59,583 nucleotides of DNA, taken from positions 1 through 59,583 of the forward strand of contig WOGZ01000215.1 of NCBI GenBank assembly GCA_009733775.1. The letters are read 5' to 3'. The translations under genes and the position numbers were made by a program. The notes under the pieces were generated by a model. That model was not told the origin of the DNA. It made no database searches and was given only the letters and a program-made list of their open reading frames with translations. Of this stretch, positions 58,129 to 59,583 are shown piece by piece (position 1 is the stretch's first letter; each line of letters begins with the position of its first letter). This DNA comes from Alectoria sarmentosa. Lineage: Eukaryota > Ascomycota > Lecanoromycetes > Lecanorales > Parmeliaceae.

Positions 58129-59342
58129 TCATCTCCAGCGCCAAACACTCCACCAACATCTCACCTCGAGCTGCCCCCCCACCGAACTCAGATCCTCCCA
58201 GTCGTCAAACCCGACCTCGTGCCCCTCCTCCACCAACACCAACCCCTCCTCCCGCATCCGCACCCGCAACTTCTCATGCTCCGGCGGCGTCTCGCTCCGA
58301 AACGGCAACTCGAGCACGACGCGCGCCCTCCTCTCCTCGTCCCGCCGGAGCCGCGCTCCCATGACCCGGACGAGCCAGGTCGGATGCTCGGGCGCGTAGA
58401 GCGAGTCGGCCGCGAGTATGAGATCGTAGTAGAGCGGGCCGCCGAGGACGGAAGAGTGGCGGTCCGACCAATCGAGGGGGCCGGCCGTGACGGTGCTGGA
58501 GGTCGTGAGGGAGGCGTTTTTCGCGACGTTGGTTTGGAGGTTTGGGAGGATGGAGGGGAGGTCGGTGAGGTGGGTGTGGGTGGCGAAGAGGGCGGAGGCG
58601 GCTAGGCCGACGAGGCCGGTTCCGGCGCCGAGTTCGAGGATGTGGGGACGTGTGGGTGGAGGGGAAGGGGTGATGGGGCGAGGATGGTGAGGATCCTTGG
58701 GGTATTGGGCCCATGGATTGAGATGCGGGTTTGCCATTTCGGATGAGGTTTTGATGCCGGGGAAAAGACGCGGGAGAAGAAGGGGCAGGCGTTTCGCGAG
58801 TAGGTAGGAAGCCACCCATGTTTTGTGGCCCAGATTATCGCCAGTCAAGGAGGGTTCGTGAAGCTTGATGTCGACTGTTTCCGAGGTGTCTTGCCCGTCG
58901 AGCGGGATTTTGAAGGTACGAGAGACTGACGGCATGGCTGTACGGCCTGATCGCTCAGCGAGACGCTTGCTGGCTGCTTCCCATATGTCCTCTTTGTCTG
59001 CACCCTCGGGTATCCAAGCCAAGGGGCTTGATATGATGCGCGTCAGGTAGGATGGTACGCCATCCTCGTCAATTGAAGCTGTTTTACCCGCCTCGCAGGC
59101 TTTTACGTCCCACGAGGAAGGGGCGACGGCGAGCAGAGCAAGGGCGGAAAGGAGCGATTGGGCCGAAGGCTTGCTGTAGAGCTGAGGGAGGTCCAGGACT
59201 GAAGAAGGGGGACTTGGTTCAGTGTCAGTCCGTAGAACAAAAGTATTGGAATCCGGGGAGAGCTTTGCTTACCATGTAGTGGGTCTGCATCTCCATCGTC
59301 TGCAGGAACGTTTGAATGCAAGCCAGCATTTACACGTGCCAT
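58129..59342 (-). CDS. METTL21/Efm2-type protein-lysine methyltransferase, 379 aa
   Basis: Two exons, 59342-59273 and 59198-58129, with a 74-nt intron (GTAAGC...CTTCAG) in phase: exon 1 MARVNAGLHSNVPADD...DPLH joins VLDLPQLYSKPSAQ. The N-terminal region has SWDVK, GVPSYLTRIISSPLAWIPEG and ERSGRTAMPSVSRTFKI, the pre-domain typical of fungal Efm2-like enzymes. IKLHEPSLTGDNLGHKTWVA leads into the methyltransferase fold; motif I is HILELGAGTGLVGLAAS (~residue 207), and LTDLPSILPNLQTNV and PLDWSD give the acidic loop and motif II. The D of LILAADSLYAPEHP matches the substrate-side motif of METTL21-class enzymes. Yeast Efm2 modifies elongation factor 2 and 3; that substrate is only inferred here. 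The gene is convergent with mdm12. Confidence 0.86.
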
Positions 59343-59583
59343 GCCGGCTTCTTGATCAGTGAGTAGAGAGGTCGTGGAAGCGAGCTAGATTTTTGCCAGG
59401 ATGACCCTTGAAGGACAGGAGCAACAGATTTGGGGGTTTGGGACCTCTGTCGATCCCCCACAGGTTTGCGTGCCCGGGGTGTTTTCCTGGGACAATATCG
59501 ACCACATTTAGCGTATTCATAACCAGTGAGAATGTCTTGGCGTTTTTCGTCGCCGCCCCCCCCATACATTTTTGTACTGTAGC

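Noticed and set aside
59343..59583. Minus-strand frames beyond the methyltransferase start
   Set aside because: They do not connect in phase to exon 1, show no domain, and the ATG at 59342 gives a good N-terminus for the family.

Overview
The window is nuclear DNA of a filamentous ascomycete (Pezizomycotina, probably Dothideomycetes-like, by inference). Genes are separated by 0.3-2.5 kb, introns are mostly 47-100 nt with GT...AG ends and often a CTNAC-type branch point, and several protein families are fungal: Clr5-domain, DUF3669, Rds1/ferritin-like, Gwt1, Mdm12, Sfr1 and GPI-anchored Ser/Thr-rich proteins. There are no bacterial operons, CRISPR arrays, rRNA genes or convincing tRNAs, and no intact transposon was recognised.

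Layout. 1-9.4 kb (minus) is one giant four-exon gene for a ~3060-residue DUF6606/DUF3638/DUF3645 protein. 9.4-11.5 kb is gene-free, CT-rich DNA. 11.5-14.8 kb holds a secreted ferritin-like Rds1-type protein, a possible decayed coding relic and a small GPI-anchored protein. 16.4-24.6 kb is a decay zone: an intact F-box-like gene, a heavily mutated Argonaute pseudogene, then a broken paralogue of the F-box-like gene in the same orientation. 26.2-27.4 kb is a GH45 endoglucanase. 28.6-35.7 kb holds a disordered protein, a Clr5-domain protein and the ERAD factor Hrd3/SEL1L. 35.8-36.5 kb is a ~320 bp tandem duplication. 36.7-42 kb holds Sfr1/Mei5, a cryptic three-exon small gene, an SRPBCC protein and an unrecognised protein. 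43.5-50.2 kb holds a large disordered protein, a GFA-type zinc protein and Gwt1. 50.5-51.9 kb is a DUF3669 gene with a frameshift and a stop. 52-56 kb is sparse, with one small Cys-rich gene. 56.1-59.3 kb holds Mdm12 and a convergent METTL21/Efm2-type lysine methyltransferase, separated by a 31-bp minisatellite.

No single pathway links the genes. Housekeeping ER and membrane functions (Hrd3 in ERAD, Gwt1 in GPI synthesis, Mdm12 at ER-mitochondrion contacts), meiotic/recombinational repair (Sfr1) and secreted or cell-surface proteins are interspersed. The points most worth a second look are SecA-like motor motifs in the giant DUF3638 protein, and a local cluster of broken genes that includes an Argonaute. 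I did not find a clearly novel multi-gene system. Exon joins were worked out by hand from splice signals and reading frame.
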